Assembly: GCA_036937835.1 (NCBI GenBank)
Contig: CM072878.1
Location: forward strand, 13,402,001 to 13,466,000
Direction of reading: 5' to 3'
Source of the DNA: Pampus argenteus
Lineage: Eukaryota; Chordata; Actinopteri; Scombriformes; Stromateidae
Length of the DNA: 64,000 nt
Below the pieces are notes generated by a model, which was given only the letters and a program-made list of their open reading frames with translations, ran no database searches and was not told the DNA's origin. The position numbers were made by a program, and so were the translations under genes. Shown here piece after piece: positions 63,415-64,000 of the stretch (the stretch's first letter is position 1; each line of letters starts with the position of its first letter).

Positions 63415-64000
63415 GGCGACCGCTCCTTTCTCATCCTCGTCCCCGTCGTGCCTCGGTATCTGAAAGGCTCGCGGGGACCAGTGTTTGGTATTAGACCGCA
63501 CGGCTGCTGTGTTCTTGCTGCAGTGGTGCGGTCTTTAATAGTTTTACTGGGCTGCTGTGCGGCCCGCCTCGGGACTATTCCTTCCTGCCCGGAGCCAGGA
63601 CCTCGCCCCCGTACTGGTCGGGTGGAGGATTCCAGCTCTCGAACAGGAAGTAGCTTTCAGCGTTAAGCTTTGGAGGCAATCAGTTGAGCTTTGTGATTTA
63701 TATGTTGCTTGTAAATGTATCTGCAATTCTCATAGAATGTATTGTCATATATTCAAGCCTTTTTTGCCAGCTTTACATTAACAGTTAATTTTTTTTTGTT
63801 TTATTTTTTTTTTTTTTTTTAAATTGAAAGCCGTACAGGTCTATCTTTGTAGGCTTTTTGGCTTTTTTTCATCATATATAATTGGCTTTTCCAGGTATTT
63901 TTGTTTAGATCTTTTTATTCATATGACTCCGGACAAACGCCCTAATATGAAGATGTTGTGCTTTTCAGTTGATAGTGTTATTTTTTCCCACAACTTGAGC
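63415..64000 (+). other. lfng: lfng 3' UTR (runs to window edge)
   Basis: The sequence after the stop codon is GC-rich for about 250 bp and then AT-rich with a long T tract (about 63790-63820). I see no AATAAA before the end of the window, so the polyadenylation site probably lies beyond it. Confidence 0.5.

Noticed and set aside
1..64000. CRISPR arrays, insertion sequences, operons, tRNA or rRNA genes
   Set aside because: None seen; the window is vertebrate nuclear DNA and its repeats are simple or transposon-derived.

Overview
The window looks like a percomorph-type teleost nuclear chromosome. The evidence is compact vertebrate genes with GT-AG introns of about 80 to 7000 bp, an AT-leaning background full of di- and tetranucleotide microsatellites, two or three fragments that resemble common fish interspersed repeats, and proteins that read as fish orthologues of human genes. 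It is not prokaryotic or plasmid DNA. There are no CRISPR arrays, operons, tRNAs or rRNAs that I can see. All gene names come from recognising protein families by eye; no database search was run.

Layout. At 3.7-14.5 kb on the minus strand are the first three coding exons of gpatch8, with the rest lying beyond position 1. From about 17.1 kb (candidate non-coding first exon) or 22.7 kb (coding) to 28.5 kb on the plus strand is a complete map3k14 (NIK) gene with 15 coding exons. At 30.7-32.4 kb on the minus strand is a complete bax gene with six exons. It converges tail-to-tail with map3k14 and is head-to-head with rps11. At 32.9-35.2 kb on the plus strand is rps11 with five exons, with a SNORD35-type C/D snoRNA in each of introns 2, 3 and 4. 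At 35.6-36.3 kb is a decayed piggyBac-like transposase. From 36.3 to 57.5 kb is a 21-kb stretch without recognisable genes. At 57.66-63.41 kb on the plus strand is a complete lunatic fringe (lfng) gene with eight coding exons, whose 3' UTR runs to the window edge.

The genes do not form one pathway. NIK drives non-canonical NF-kB signalling, BAX executes mitochondrial apoptosis, RPS11 is a housekeeping ribosomal protein hosting rRNA-methylation guides, GPATCH8 is a nuclear RNA-processing-type protein, and LFNG tunes Notch receptors in the Golgi. Apparent physical coupling is limited to the shared bax/rps11 promoter interval and the convergent map3k14/bax 3' ends.

I found no convincing evidence of a new biological system. 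The observations most worth checking are: the bax exon 3 splice acceptor built almost entirely from a microsatellite; triplication of the SNORD35-type guide inside rps11; a perfect 11-bp NF-kB palindrome inside NIK intron 7; CTCF-like motifs in like orientation; and recurrent GCTAAC/AACGTTAGC motifs around three promoters.
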